Source: Flavobacterium kingsejongi
Lineage (GTDB): Bacteria > Bacteroidota > Bacteroidia > Flavobacteriales > Flavobacteriaceae
DNA: 64,000 nt
Direction: 5' to 3'
Assembly (NCBI RefSeq): GCF_003076475.1
Contig: NZ_CP020919.1
Location: 3,224,001-3,288,000, forward strand
Under the pieces are notes generated by a model. The model was not told where the DNA came from. It was given only the letters and a program-made list of their open reading frames with translations, and searched no databases. The position numbers and the translations under genes were made by a program. Below are positions 43,328 to 51,928 of this stretch, piece after piece; position 1 is the first letter of the stretch; the number at the start of each line of letters is the position of its first letter.

Positions 43328-44401
43328 TTATTTTTTAATAATTTTCTTTACTGTTGAACCTTGGTCAGAAGAAACATTCATCATATAAACTCCTGCAGAA
43401 AGGTCAGATACATTTACCTGAGTATTAGCAGCACTATTCACTTTGATAGATTTCACAACGCGACCATTAAGGTCTGTAATCTGAATTGCATCAATAAGCG
43501 CATTGTTACTGTTTGATATTGTTAATACATCTGAAACTGGGTTTGGAGCAATTATAAATTCTGAAACAGGAGCGAATTTTTCAGTCCCTAGCAATGAATC
43601 GACATTAGTAGCTTTAACAGTTATATTGTCTACAAGACCTACACCTGCAATGGTATTAGGTGTTGTGATGTTTGTTCCTGTATATAATGATCCTGAAAGC
43701 GCTGCAATATCCAATTCATAAGGAACTGTTGTAGGAGCAGTGCCAGCAATACCACCATTAAAACCAGGTCCTTTGAATTTAACTGCACCTGTAGTATAGT
43801 TATAACTAAACGAAAGCCTAACCCATGTATTTGCTGCTAAAACTATTGGAGAACTGGCATTAGCACCTAACCCAAAGGTATAGTTACCAGAATTTGGTCC
43901 GGAAGTATAATATGCCAAACCAGAAACGATACGTGTATTCATTGCTACTGAGATACCAGCTAATACTTTGTTATATGTTTCATCATAAATAGCAAGCCTC
44001 ATAGTATTCAAGCTTGTAGTAGCAGCCCCGGTATAGAAGTCATATTCTACTTCAATAATATTGTTCCCTGAACTTCTGGCTGCCCACCATGTGGCTCCAC
44101 CATTTTGCCACATGAAATTTCCGCCCAGATTTCCGTTTGGACCTGTCATTTGGAGTACATTTCCATGAGGAGCTGCATTAGCAACGATTTGAAAAGATGC
44201 ATTTGAAGCATTTGTAGTAGTCGTTGGTGCAGTCCCATTGGTAGGATTTGTATACCAACCACCTTGTCCGGCTGTAGCACCAGTTATATCAGTTCCTACA
44301 TTGCCCACGTTTAATGCATTGAAGTCATAGCTCAAAGTTTGCGCATTAACTGTAAATAAAGAGCCCATTAAAAGCCCTGCTAAAAGTAAAGTTTTTTTCA
44401 T
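43328..44401 (-). CDS. Secreted protein with T9SS sorting domain
   Basis: 357 residues. Signal peptide 1-20 (ending TVNAQ). The central part (about 25-270) is beta-rich, Gly/Asn/Thr-rich and lectin-like in pattern, with no family I can name. The T9SS type A sorting domain occupies the last 75 residues (IIAPNPVSD, DLNGRVVK, LSAGVYMM, KKIIKK). An upstream TTG, 19 bp, TACTTTAG element resembles the promoter region of the neighbouring paralogue. Confidence 0.82.
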   Translation of the reverse strand: MKKTLLLAGLLMGSLFTVNAQTLSYDFNALNVGNVGTDITGATAGQGGWYTNPTNGTAPTTTTNASNASFQIVANAAPHGNVLQMTGPNGNLGGNFMWQNGGATWWAARSSGNNIIEVEYDFYTGAATTSLNTMRLAIYDETYNKVLAGISVAMNTRIVSGLAYYTSGPNSGNYTFGLGANASSPIVLAANTWVRLSFSYNYTTGAVKFKGPGFNGGIAGTAPTTVPYELDIAALSGSLYTGTNITTPNTIAGVGLVDNITVKATNVDSLLGTEKFAPVSEFIIAPNPVSDVLTISNSNNALIDAIQITDLNGRVVKSIKVNSAANTQVNVSDLSAGVYMMNVSSDQGSTVKKIIKK

Positions 44402-44573
44402 ATAAAATTAAATTGGTTATTTTAAGGCACTAAAGTAATTGATAATTTCATTTATACAAGAATTATAATGTTAAAAAATAATCAGTATCCAATTTATACT
44501 ATTAATTTAAAAAGAATCTCTAATTTTTTAAAGATACCTGTCCAGGATTGTTGTAAATATTGTATTCTAACAT

Positions 44574-44612
44574 AAAAGAGGCGCATCCTAAATAGTAGGA
44601 TGCGCCTCTTTT
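44574..44612 (-). terminator. Terminator after aroC
   Basis: A perfect 17-bp stem (44574-44590 with 44596-44612), 5-base loop, with A and T runs at the ends. The rest of the 241-base gap between 44402 and 44642 is AT-rich and holds only the upstream region of the T9SS gene. Confidence 0.9.
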
Positions 44613-44642
44613 ATTAAAATTTCCTAATTGGAAACAGGCTGA

Positions 44643-45701
44643 TTAATATATTTTATTGAGGAGGAAATAATCAGCAAGTACCATTGCTGCCATCGCTTCC
44701 ACGATGGGTACAGCGCGTGGCACTACACACGGATCATGCCTGCCTTTACCCTGCATCGCAACAATATTACCCTGATTGTCCAGTGTTTCCTGCTCTTGCA
44801 TAATAGTGGCTACGGGCTTAAAAGCAACACGGAAATAAATATCCATGCCATTGCTGATACCACCCTGGATACCACCAGACAAATTGGATTGTGTTGTGCC
44901 ATCGGTATTGTGTAAGTCGTTATGCTCGCTACCCTTCATTTTCGCTCCACAAAAACCGCTACCATATTCAAAACCTTTCACCGCATTAATCGATAACATG
45001 GCTTTTCCTAATTCAGCATGTAATTTATCGAATACAGGCTCTCCTAAACCAACAGGCACGTTTTGAATCACGCAGGTTACTGTTCCTCCTATTGTATCTC
45101 CCTGTTTACGGATCTCCTTAATATAGGCTTCCATTTTTGCTGCTGATTTCTCATCAGGACAGCGTACCGGATTACTTTCTATTTTGGAAAAATCTAAATC
45201 CTGGTAAGGTTTATCAATAAAGATATCCCCGACAGAGGAAACAAAAGCATTTATTTTTATTTCTGGCAGCATCTGTTTTGCAATCGCACCTCCTACTACT
45301 CTACTGGCTGTTTCGCGTGCAGAACTTCGCCCACCACCACGGTAATCCCGAATGCCATATTTTTTTTCATAGACATAGTCAGCATGACTGGGCCGGTAAT
45401 TGTCTTTTATATGCGAATAATCTTCTGATTTCTGATTCGTATTGGGTATGATAAAGCCAATAGGAGTTCCCGTAGTCTTGCCTTCAAAAATACCGGATAG
45501 GAATTGTACTTCATCGTTTTCTTTTCTTTGCGTTACGATAGCAGACTGCCCTGGTTTCCTACGCGACATTTCATATTGGATCTTTTCAAAATCCAGTTCA
45601 ATTCCCGGTAAGCATCCATCAATAATTCCTCCTAATGCTTCTCCGTGGGACTCACCAAATGTTGTAATTCTGAAAAGTGTTCCAAAGCTATTTCCTGCCA
45701 T
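44643..45701 (-). CDS. aroC: Chorismate synthase
   Basis: 352 residues. It makes chorismate from EPSP with reduced FMN, the last shikimate step. Family motifs are all present: start [18 protein letters not shown] with the catalytic His, [33 protein letters not shown], and [13 protein letters not shown]. Length is normal (about 350-360). A TAnnTTTG box on the minus strand (45747-45754) gives a 5' leader of about 40 bases. Confidence 0.97.
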   Translation of the reverse strand: MAGNSFGTLFRITTFGESHGEALGGIIDGCLPGIELDFEKIQYEMSRRKPGQSAIVTQRKENDEVQFLSGIFEGKTTGTPIGFIIPNTNQKSEDYSHIKDNYRPSHADYVYEKKYGIRDYRGGGRSSARETASRVVGGAIAKQMLPEIKINAFVSSVGDIFIDKPYQDLDFSKIESNPVRCPDEKSAAKMEAYIKEIRKQGDTIGGTVTCVIQNVPVGLGEPVFDKLHAELGKAMLSINAVKGFEYGSGFCGAKMKGSEHNDLHNTDGTTQSNLSGGIQGGISNGMDIYFRVAFKPVATIMQEQETLDNQGNIVAMQGKGRHDPCVVPRAVPIVEAMAAMVLADYFLLNKIY

Positions 45702-46039
45702 TTTTTAGGGTATTTAAGACTCTACAAGCCTAATTTCTATTAGTAACAAATTTATGGGTTATGGGTTAGAATAAAAAGCCGAAAGCTAAAAAAGTTCTGA
45801 GACATCAAATTTAGCCCCGACAGCAGTGGTATCTTTTTACCTTTATTCCGCTCTAAATCTACACTGGTAAAAAATTTCAAACGGATGGCGGGAATAGGGT
45901 CAATAGTAATACCCAATGTTTTGCTTCTCAAAAACAATTTCTTAACAGTAATTTCGTAATGGTACCGGAAAATTAACTTTGTGCTAAATCTGGATTTAAT
46001 TTAATTGCTTTGCTTTGATAAACGATAAATCAGGATCAC
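45702..46039. other. 338-base intergenic region with divergent promoters
   Basis: It holds the aroC -7 box (minus, 45747-45754) and a TAACTTTG box for the phosphoesterase gene (plus, 45974-45981). A 61-codon minus-strand ORF (45752-45937) has no recognised domain and ends inside the aroC promoter; I do not regard it as a supported gene, though it could be the remnant of one. Confidence 0.5.
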
Positions 46040-46864
46040 ATGAAAAAAAGAATAGTAGATGTAGTAGTTATTTCTGATGTTCATCTGGGGACTTTTGGTT
46101 GCCATGCCAAAGAATTATTGTATTATTTGTCTACCATAAAGCCAAAAATACTGGTTCTGAATGGCGATATCATTGATATCTGGCAATTTCGAAAATCATA
46201 TTTTCCAAAATCACACCTTAAAGTTGTCAAAAAACTGATCGATTTTGCATCAAAAGGAACAAAAGTATATTATGTAACCGGAAATCATGATGAGATGCTA
46301 CGTAAATTTAGTGATACTGTCATGGGTAATTTTTCTGTGGTTGATAAACTCATACTGAATCTGGATGGAAAAAAAGCCTGGATCTTTCATGGTGATGTAT
46401 TTGACGCTTCTGTACAGCATGTAAAATGGATTGCCAAACTGGGGGGAATCGGATACGACTACCTGATCCTTTCCAACCGCTTTATCAACTGGTGCCTCGC
46501 TAAAATAGGACGGGAACCCTACTCACTTTCTAAAAAGATCAAATCAAGCGTTAAAAAAGCCGTCAAACACATTGGGGATTTTGAAGCCATCGCTACGGAT
46601 CTTGCCATCGATAAAGGCTATGATTATGTCATTTGCGGCCACATCCATGAACCCAAAATGGAACGCAAAGAAAATAGGAAAGGACAAACATTATATCTCA
46701 ACTCCGGCGATTGGATTGAGAATCTTACCGCTTTGGAATACAATAAAAAACGCTGGAAGCTGTATCAATATGCTGAAGAAATCCAAGTGCAGGAAGAAGA
46801 ATATTTTGAATTTGAAAATGAACTGACACAGCAGCTGTTTAATGCAGCGATATTGACAAAATAG
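46040..46864 (+). CDS. LpxH-like metallophosphoesterase
   Basis: 274 residues. Metal-binding motifs of calcineurin-like phosphoesterases in order: SDVHLG (Asp13, His15), NGDIID (Asp near 42), GNHD (about 80-83), HGD and GHIHEP. The arrangement matches UDP-2,3-diacylglucosamine diphosphatase (LpxH type) of lipid A synthesis, in the larger form found in Bacteroidota. It acts at the inner face of the inner membrane. It ends in TAG. Confidence 0.85.
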   Translation: MKKRIVDVVVISDVHLGTFGCHAKELLYYLSTIKPKILVLNGDIIDIWQFRKSYFPKSHLKVVKKLIDFASKGTKVYYVTGNHDEMLRKFSDTVMGNFSVVDKLILNLDGKKAWIFHGDVFDASVQHVKWIAKLGGIGYDYLILSNRFINWCLAKIGREPYSLSKKIKSSVKKAVKHIGDFEAIATDLAIDKGYDYVICGHIHEPKMERKENRKGQTLYLNSGDWIENLTALEYNKKRWKLYQYAEEIQVQEEEYFEFENELTQQLFNAAILTK

Positions 46865-46915
46865 GTTGTTTCGAAAGTTTCATTATATTAGCTCCCAACT
46901 AATTAATAAACTACT

Positions 46916-47710
46916 ATGAAATATCGATTCCTTTTAATGGCCTGTGCTGCTTTAATTTTCTCCTGCTCTTCTGATGACAGTACACCTGACAATGTTAACC
47001 CTTCTGGCGACATGGGCGTTTACCTTCCTTTGAAAAGTGGGAACTACTGGAATTATGACAACACCAGCCCCGATGATTTACCCACAGGAAGCGACTCTTT
47101 GTATGTCAAAAAAGATACTGTTATTGCAACAAAAACGTATACTGTACTCGAGGTAGATGGTATCCCAAATGGACTTTTCACCGGTGCAATCAGTGGAAGC
47201 AGCATCCGTAAAGAAAATAATTTGTTAGTTCTGACAGGAAGTACAAACGCATTGAACCTTGGTGAAATTCCACTCGAGATTGCGATGAATGATTTCATTC
47301 TTTTGAACGCAGCTGCCACACCCAACCAGGTTTTAGGTTCGGTATCCGGTACCTTCAGCCAGGAGGTAGAAGGGATTCCCTTAACCTTTGATTATACTCT
47401 TACCTCCACAGCAGGAGCGAATTTTGCGAGCCATGTTTCCGGAACTACAACCTATCAGGATGTAAAATCAAGTACTATTACTTTGAATCTTAAAATTTCA
47501 TTAGTTACTTCCGGAATAACGATCACCGTTATGGCACCTCAAAATGTACTAACATCTACTTATTATTTTGCGAAAAATATCGGAATTATTGAATCTTCCA
47601 CTATAGTAGCCTACACTTTGCAGAGTTTCCCGGGAATGACCTTACCCATCCCATCTTCGGGATCACAGAGCCAGTTACAGGTTTTGCGGAACTATACTGT
47701 AAATGAATGA
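46916..47710 (+). CDS. Hypothetical lipoprotein
   Basis: 264 residues. Lipobox IFSCSSDD (Cys17) with Ser/Asp after the Cys, the usual outer-membrane or surface export signal in Bacteroidota. The remainder is beta-rich (YLPLKSGNYWNYDN near the start), without a domain I recognise. It lies 51 bases after the phosphoesterase gene. Confidence 0.72.
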   Translation: MKYRFLLMACAALIFSCSSDDSTPDNVNPSGDMGVYLPLKSGNYWNYDNTSPDDLPTGSDSLYVKKDTVIATKTYTVLEVDGIPNGLFTGAISGSSIRKENNLLVLTGSTNALNLGEIPLEIAMNDFILLNAAATPNQVLGSVSGTFSQEVEGIPLTFDYTLTSTAGANFASHVSGTTTYQDVKSSTITLNLKISLVTSGITITVMAPQNVLTSTYYFAKNIGIIESSTIVAYTLQSFPGMTLPIPSSGSQSQLQVLRNYTVNE

Positions 47711-47815
47711 TTTTAACAAATTTTAACCTGAAAATATGTTAATGTTATTTTAATACAACGGTAATTGCTGTTTCCGAAACTTATTTTTGTTTCGAACATT
47801 TAATAAAACCAAACT

Positions 47816-48337
47816 ATGAAAAAACTGATTTTATCTGCCCTGATGCTAGTGGGGTTTGCATTTGGTGCATAGGCACAAAATTTTTCGAAGAATGCTATTG
47901 GACTCCGTTTGGGAGACAATGATGGATTTAGCGCTGAAGTTACTTACCAGCGTGCATTAAGCTCAGACAACAGACTTGAAGTTGACCTGGGTTGGAGATC
48001 TTCTGACTACAGAGGATATGACTACAATGCTGTAAAACTAACCGGACTTTACCAATGGGTATGGAATATCGATAAAGGTTTTAACTGGTATGCCGGTGTT
48101 GGTGGTGGAATTGGAACCTGGAGCTATGATTTTGATCACAACGGTCCTTATGACAGGGATTATGATGATAGCGGTGCTTTGCTATATGCTGCAGGTAATA
48201 TTGGTATCGAATATAATTTTGATATCCCATTAATGGTAGCACTTGATTTCCGTCCTGAATTTTACTTCACGAATGATGATTTCAGAAATGATCACTTTGG
48301 ACCGGACATCGCGCTAAGTGTAAGATACCGTTTCTAA
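47816..48337 (+). pseudogene. Small outer-membrane beta-barrel gene with TAG in the signal peptide
   Basis: Reading from ATG 47816, an 18-residue signal peptide (ending VGFAFGA) meets TAG at 47870-47872, then the frame continues AQNFSKNAIGLRLG... to TAA at 48337. Read through it is a 173-codon beta-barrel protein ending in SVRYRF, a classic terminal strand. The TAG sits where a Gln (CAG) would give the normal AQAQ cleavage site. A TATTTTTG -7 box lies at 47782-47789. Starting from the later TTG at 47909 would leave no export signal, so function requires read-through or a sequence correction. Confidence 0.8.
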
Positions 48338-48338
48338 T

Positions 48339-48358
48339 AAATCTCATTCATGAGATTT
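48339..48358 (+). terminator. Weak hairpin after the barrel gene
   Basis: Nine-base inverted arms (48339-48347, 48350-48358) followed by TTG. The stem is AT-rich, so termination may be weak. It lies 12 bases before the IS3 element. Confidence 0.4.
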
Positions 48359-48422
48359 TGCTAAGAAAAATGTCTAGTCCTAGAATAGCAATACAGGATT
48401 AATAATAATAAAAGTACATTTT

Positions 48423-49280
48423 TTAGACAGAAGTAGCTTCATGGTTACTTCTGTTTTTTGTTTTATAGGTTTTCATTTCTATTTCTTTTTGCTGATGCAT
48501 TTGCATCGGAGTAAGCATATGATTAGAGCAATGCGGTCTTACTAGATTATAAATCTGTATAGATTCCTTAACTACTAACTTAATAATATTAAGTTGCTGA
48601 TCATTATACCTATCTACTAAAAACTCCTGTTTTAATATTCCATTTACCCTTTCAGCGACCGCATTTTGATATGGATCATAAGACTCAGTCATGCTACAGC
48701 GCAGGTTTTTAGTCTTGCGTATCACTTTTTGATATTCATCAGAACAATATTGTATACCTCTATCTGAGTGATGGATTAACGACAAACAACTATTTTTCCT
48801 GCTCTTAAGAGCCATTTGTAAAGCTTTAAGACTATTTTCGGCATTTAAATTAGTAGCTACATTAAATCCCATGATCCGTTTTGAATATGCATCTGTTACT
48901 AAGCTTAAATAGCAGGGCTTACTTCTTTTTCCGATGTATGTAATATCGGATACCCAAACCTGTTCAGGACGTATTATTTTTAAGTTTTCAATTAAATTCT
49001 TGTGTTTTTTAAAACGATGATATGAGTTAGTCGTAATATGATAGCTCCGTTTTGGAGATATTAGCAGATGGTTTACTTTGAGGATATTAAAAAACATATC
49101 TCTTCCAATCTTCAATGCTCTAAGCTCCTGGTTTAATAAATAATACAACTTTCTCGTACCGATACGAGGCATTTTCATCCTAATCTTTCTTACCATAAGA
49201 ATGACTTGTTCAGACTTTGATTGCTTTAAGATTTTTCTTTTAATGCTACGATAATAGACCTGCCTGTCTATCCCGAACAA
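48423..49280 (-). CDS. IS3-family transposase OrfB
   Basis: 285 residues as an ORF from TTG 49280; its frame is open further upstream to the TTTAAAG site, so the real product is the OrfAB fusion. The DDE integrase core is intact: WVSDITYIG (first Asp), LIHHSDRGIQYCS (second Asp) and AVAERVNGILKQE (Glu). HTH_21-like segment near the start (MRKIRMKMPRIGTRKLYYLL, counted from about residue 30). Confidence 0.93.
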   Translation of the reverse strand: MFGIDRQVYYRSIKRKILKQSKSEQVILMVRKIRMKMPRIGTRKLYYLLNQELRALKIGRDMFFNILKVNHLLISPKRSYHITTNSYHRFKKHKNLIENLKIIRPEQVWVSDITYIGKRSKPCYLSLVTDAYSKRIMGFNVATNLNAENSLKALQMALKSRKNSCLSLIHHSDRGIQYCSDEYQKVIRKTKNLRCSMTESYDPYQNAVAERVNGILKQEFLVDRYNDQQLNIIKLVVKESIQIYNLVRPHCSNHMLTPMQMHQQKEIEMKTYKTKNRSNHEATSV

Positions 49281-49294
49281 ACTACAGGTAAAAC

Positions 49295-49723
49295 CTAAGG
49301 TTTGTTTTTGTTCTTCTTTAAATAGGACAATTGTTCGGGTGATGAGTTTTTTCGGATATCGATATTATATTCTTTCTCTGCAATATCAATAAGCATATCA
49401 AAAATAATAGCTTTCTTATCCGTAAAATTAACTTGTTGCTCCAGATGAGCTTTCTGTTTTTCAAGAAGCGTAACTTTAGCTTCGAGTTCCATGATTTGCT
49501 GTTCAGGTGTTTTAGCCATTTGAGATGGGGTTTGGGTTTCCCAATCAAAGTTACCAAATTTTCTAAGCCAACTAACAACTGTTGAACGTGCTTGCACACC
49601 ATATTTTTTACAAGCTCCATGTGTAGATAACTCTCCTCGTTCAATCTCATGGACGATTTGCAATTTGAGAGACATACTGTAATCTCGCTGGGTTCGCTTT
49701 ACATAATTTTTCTCTTTAGACAT
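49295..49723 (-). CDS. IS3-family transposase OrfA
   Basis: 142 residues. N-terminal HTH (about 15-60, YSMSLKLQIVHEIERGE, CKKYGVQARSTVVSWLRKF) followed by a leucine-zipper-like coiled coil (about 75-100, MELEAKVTLLEKQKAHLEQQV) that mediates multimer formation. It ends at TAG just after the TTTAAAG heptamer (49316-49322, minus strand); a -1 slip there continues into the OrfB frame. Confidence 0.9.
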   Translation of the reverse strand: MSKEKNYVKRTQRDYSMSLKLQIVHEIERGELSTHGACKKYGVQARSTVVSWLRKFGNFDWETQTPSQMAKTPEQQIMELEAKVTLLEKQKAHLEQQVNFTDKKAIIFDMLIDIAEKEYNIDIRKNSSPEQLSYLKKNKNKP

Positions 49724-49776
49724 AATTGAGTTTTTTTTTGTATCGCTATTTCAGGACGGGACAAAACTATTGCATA

Positions 49777-49807
49777 AAAAACCGGGCTTGAAAGCCCGGT
49801 TTTTTTT
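49777..49807 (-). terminator. Terminator of the bshA operon
   Basis: A GC-rich stem (AACCGGGCTT region with AAGCCCGGTT) around a GAA loop with long A and T runs. It touches the stop codon of the PrcB-like gene. Confidence 0.8.
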
Positions 49808-50234
49808 ATTTAAACTCAATCGGTTTTGTAGTGTGTATTTTTACAATTGTAAATGGCCTTGTTATTGCCATTGTGCTCATCTCTCCCGCTGCGGGTTTCG
49901 TCTCTTTAACCGTCACCCAGACTACATTGTCTTTTTCGGTAACTTTATCTACAGCAATCCCATAACCACCTGAATTTTTTTCTCCTAAAAATAAGGCTAC
50001 AATTCTTGATTTTTTAAAATCTATTGTCGGCACTTCAGGATCTTCAACTGCAGCATAAAGTGCTTTTAGCTGGGCTTCATTCTGGATCACTTCATACATT
50101 TTTTTTTCTTTTCCTTTGTATTCGGATACTGTCAACACCTTGAATTCAGGTGCGCTTTCATTAGAAACCACTTTTTTTCCCGTGTTACACGAAAATAATA
50201 AAAGGGTTACGGCAAGTGTGGCTAATTTTTTCAT
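49806..50234 (-). CDS. PrcB-family lipoprotein
   Basis: 142 residues. Lipobox LLLFSC (Cys16). The C-terminal PrcB_C domain is recognisable by VALFLGEKNSGGYGIAVDKV and the beta strands that follow. PrcB was named from a protease complex of Treponema; in Flavobacteria its role is unknown. Its ATG overlaps the bshA stop by 4 bases. Confidence 0.82.
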   Translation of the reverse strand: MKKLATLAVTLLLFSCNTGKKVVSNESAPEFKVLTVSEYKGKEKKMYEVIQNEAQLKALYAAVEDPEVPTIDFKKSRIVALFLGEKNSGGYGIAVDKVTEKDNVVWVTVKETKPAAGEMSTMAITRPFTIVKIHTTKPIEFK

Positions 50235-51367
50235 ACGTACATACTGTTTAGTGCTTTTTCATAAAGTGCTTCATACTGAGGCAAAATGTTTAAAATATCA
50301 AATTCTTTGGCAACTTTACGGGCATTCAATTTAAATTCAGACAGGATTGCGTCATCGCTTAGGATTTTTATAGCATTTTGAGCCATATCATCAATGTCTC
50401 CAACATCACTAAGGTAGCCGGAAAAACCTTCGATATTAACTTCTGGAAGTCCGCCTGAATTACTGGAAATCACAGGTACACTACAAGCCATTGCCTCTAG
50501 TGCAGCAAGTCCAAAGCTTTCTGTCTCAGAAGGCAATAGAAAAAGATCGGAATAACATAATATTTTATCGATCTCATTACTATTCCCAAAGAAGATAACT
50601 TTGTCGGTCAGTCCTAATTTTTCACACAGCAATTCTGCTTTTGCTTTTTCAGGCCCATCTCCTACCATCATTAATTTGGCAGGTATTTTCTTTTGAATTT
50701 TATTGAATATTTTTATAATATCCGGAATCCTTTTTACTTTCCTGAAATTGCTAATGTGAGTGATAATTCGCTCGTTGGGCAAAGCCATCACACTACGTTG
50801 GCAACTGTTCATTATTTCGACTTTATTTTTGTCGAGGTCAATAAAGTTAGGAATAACGGTAATTTCTTTTTTAATATTGAATAACTTATAAGTATCATCT
50901 TTCAGGCTTTGTGAAACCGATGTCACCATATCCGATTTATTAATACTGAAACTTACTGCGGGTTTATAAAAAGGATGATTTCCAACTAATGTAATATCGG
51001 TACCGTGCAGTGTGGTGACCATTGGTATTTTGATTCCTTCATCTTCCAGCATTTTTTTTGCCATATATCCGGCATACGCATGCGGTATGGCATAATGGAC
51101 ATGGAGCAATTCAATACCATATAATTTGACCATATCAACCAATTTGCTTGATAGTGCCAGTTCATAGGGTTGGTAATGGAATAGTGGATATTCAGGAACA
51201 TTCACTTCGTGATAGTGAACATTAGTATTTAAAAGTGCTAAACGTACAGGCTGGCTGTACGTGATAAAATGTATTTCATGACCTTTACGAGCGAGTTCAA
51301 GACCGAGTTCGGTAGCTACTACACCGCTTCCTCCAAAGGTTGGATAACAGACAATTGCTATTTTCAT
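50231..51367 (-). CDS. bshA: N-acetyl-alpha-D-glucosaminyl L-malate synthase
   Basis: 378 residues, a GT4 glycosyltransferase making the first bacillithiol intermediate from UDP-GlcNAc and L-malate. The start MKIAIVCYPTFGGSGVVATELG is diagnostic of BshA, and HVHYAIPHA, VTTLHGTDITLVG and PSETESFGLAALEAMACSVPV fit. Bacillithiol replaces glutathione in this group. Coupled to the PrcB-like gene. Confidence 0.95.
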   Translation of the reverse strand: MKIAIVCYPTFGGSGVVATELGLELARKGHEIHFITYSQPVRLALLNTNVHYHEVNVPEYPLFHYQPYELALSSKLVDMVKLYGIELLHVHYAIPHAYAGYMAKKMLEDEGIKIPMVTTLHGTDITLVGNHPFYKPAVSFSINKSDMVTSVSQSLKDDTYKLFNIKKEITVIPNFIDLDKNKVEIMNSCQRSVMALPNERIITHISNFRKVKRIPDIIKIFNKIQKKIPAKLMMVGDGPEKAKAELLCEKLGLTDKVIFFGNSNEIDKILCYSDLFLLPSETESFGLAALEAMACSVPVISSNSGGLPEVNIEGFSGYLSDVGDIDDMAQNAIKILSDDAILSEFKLNARKVAKEFDILNILPQYEALYEKALNSMYV

Positions 51368-51455
51368 TTTGATGTTTTATAATCTTACGAATTTACTCAA
51401 AATAAAAATCGAATGGTTTATTTTAGCTAAAATTAACTTTAACAAATTGAATTTT

Positions 51456-51914
51456 CTATCCCTTGCGGAATGCTTTCTCATATAAGGAAATCCAATGATC
51501 GGGAGTTATTTTTGTAAGTAATTCAGTAATAAGTTCCCAAGGGATCGTCTCCATATTTTTAAATCGGATGCAACTTTTACCCATATCCAGTTTTGCAGTA
51601 GTATGTTTCGGATAGGCCTCTATAAACCAATTTATCAGTTCCGCATCAGCATACAATCCCATATGATACAAAGCGATAAAATTCTTTTGTGAAGCCAGGT
51701 TTAAAAAAGGCAACGGTAATGTAGGATTACAATGATAGCCTCCGGGATACAAGGTGTGAGGTACAAAATACCCTAACATGCCATACCCCATTCCCTCTTC
51801 AAATCCTGTTGGCAAGTTCGCAACGATTATATTTCTAAAATGAACCATGGCTGCTTTTCGTTCTTCCGGCAGCTGATCCAGGTATTCTAAAGGAGTAAGT
51901 GCTTCTGATCGCAT
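51456..51914 (-). CDS. DUF1801 (YdhG-like) protein
   Basis: 152 residues. The DUF1801 pattern is present: an N-terminal helix (LEYLDQLPEERKAAMVHFRNII), GMGYGMLGYFV, and FIALYHMGLYAD followed by KSCIRFKN. Small cytosolic protein of unknown function. It starts 14 bases after the stop of the GH3 gene and precedes bshA by 88 bases. Confidence 0.85.
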   Translation of the reverse strand: MRSEALTPLEYLDQLPEERKAAMVHFRNIIVANLPTGFEEGMGYGMLGYFVPHTLYPGGYHCNPTLPLPFLNLASQKNFIALYHMGLYADAELINWFIEAYPKHTTAKLDMGKSCIRFKNMETIPWELITELLTKITPDHWISLYEKAFRKG

Positions 51915-51928
51915 GTTTTTTGATTGTA

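Larger units (their letters stand above)
48371..49763 (-). mobile_element. IS3-family insertion sequence
   Basis: A complete 1393-bp element. The ends start with TGTC and form 25-bp imperfect terminal inverted repeats (20 of 25 match): left 48371-48395, right 49739-49763 in reverse complement. A 3-bp AAA duplication flanks it (48368-48370, 49764-49766). It carries orfA and orfB on the minus strand, with a slippery heptamer between them. It lies between the broken barrel gene and the PrcB-like lipoprotein gene. Confidence 0.87.

Noticed and set aside
45752..45937. 61-codon minus-strand ORF upstream of aroC
   Set aside because: No domain, and its 3' end lies in the aroC -7 box. Kept only as a remark on the intergenic region.
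13601..47872. Reassignment of TAG as a sense codon, suggested by two in-frame TAG codons
   Set aside because: TAG is the natural stop of several intact genes in the window (ends at 1048, 14721, 17010, 46864), so general recoding would extend them.
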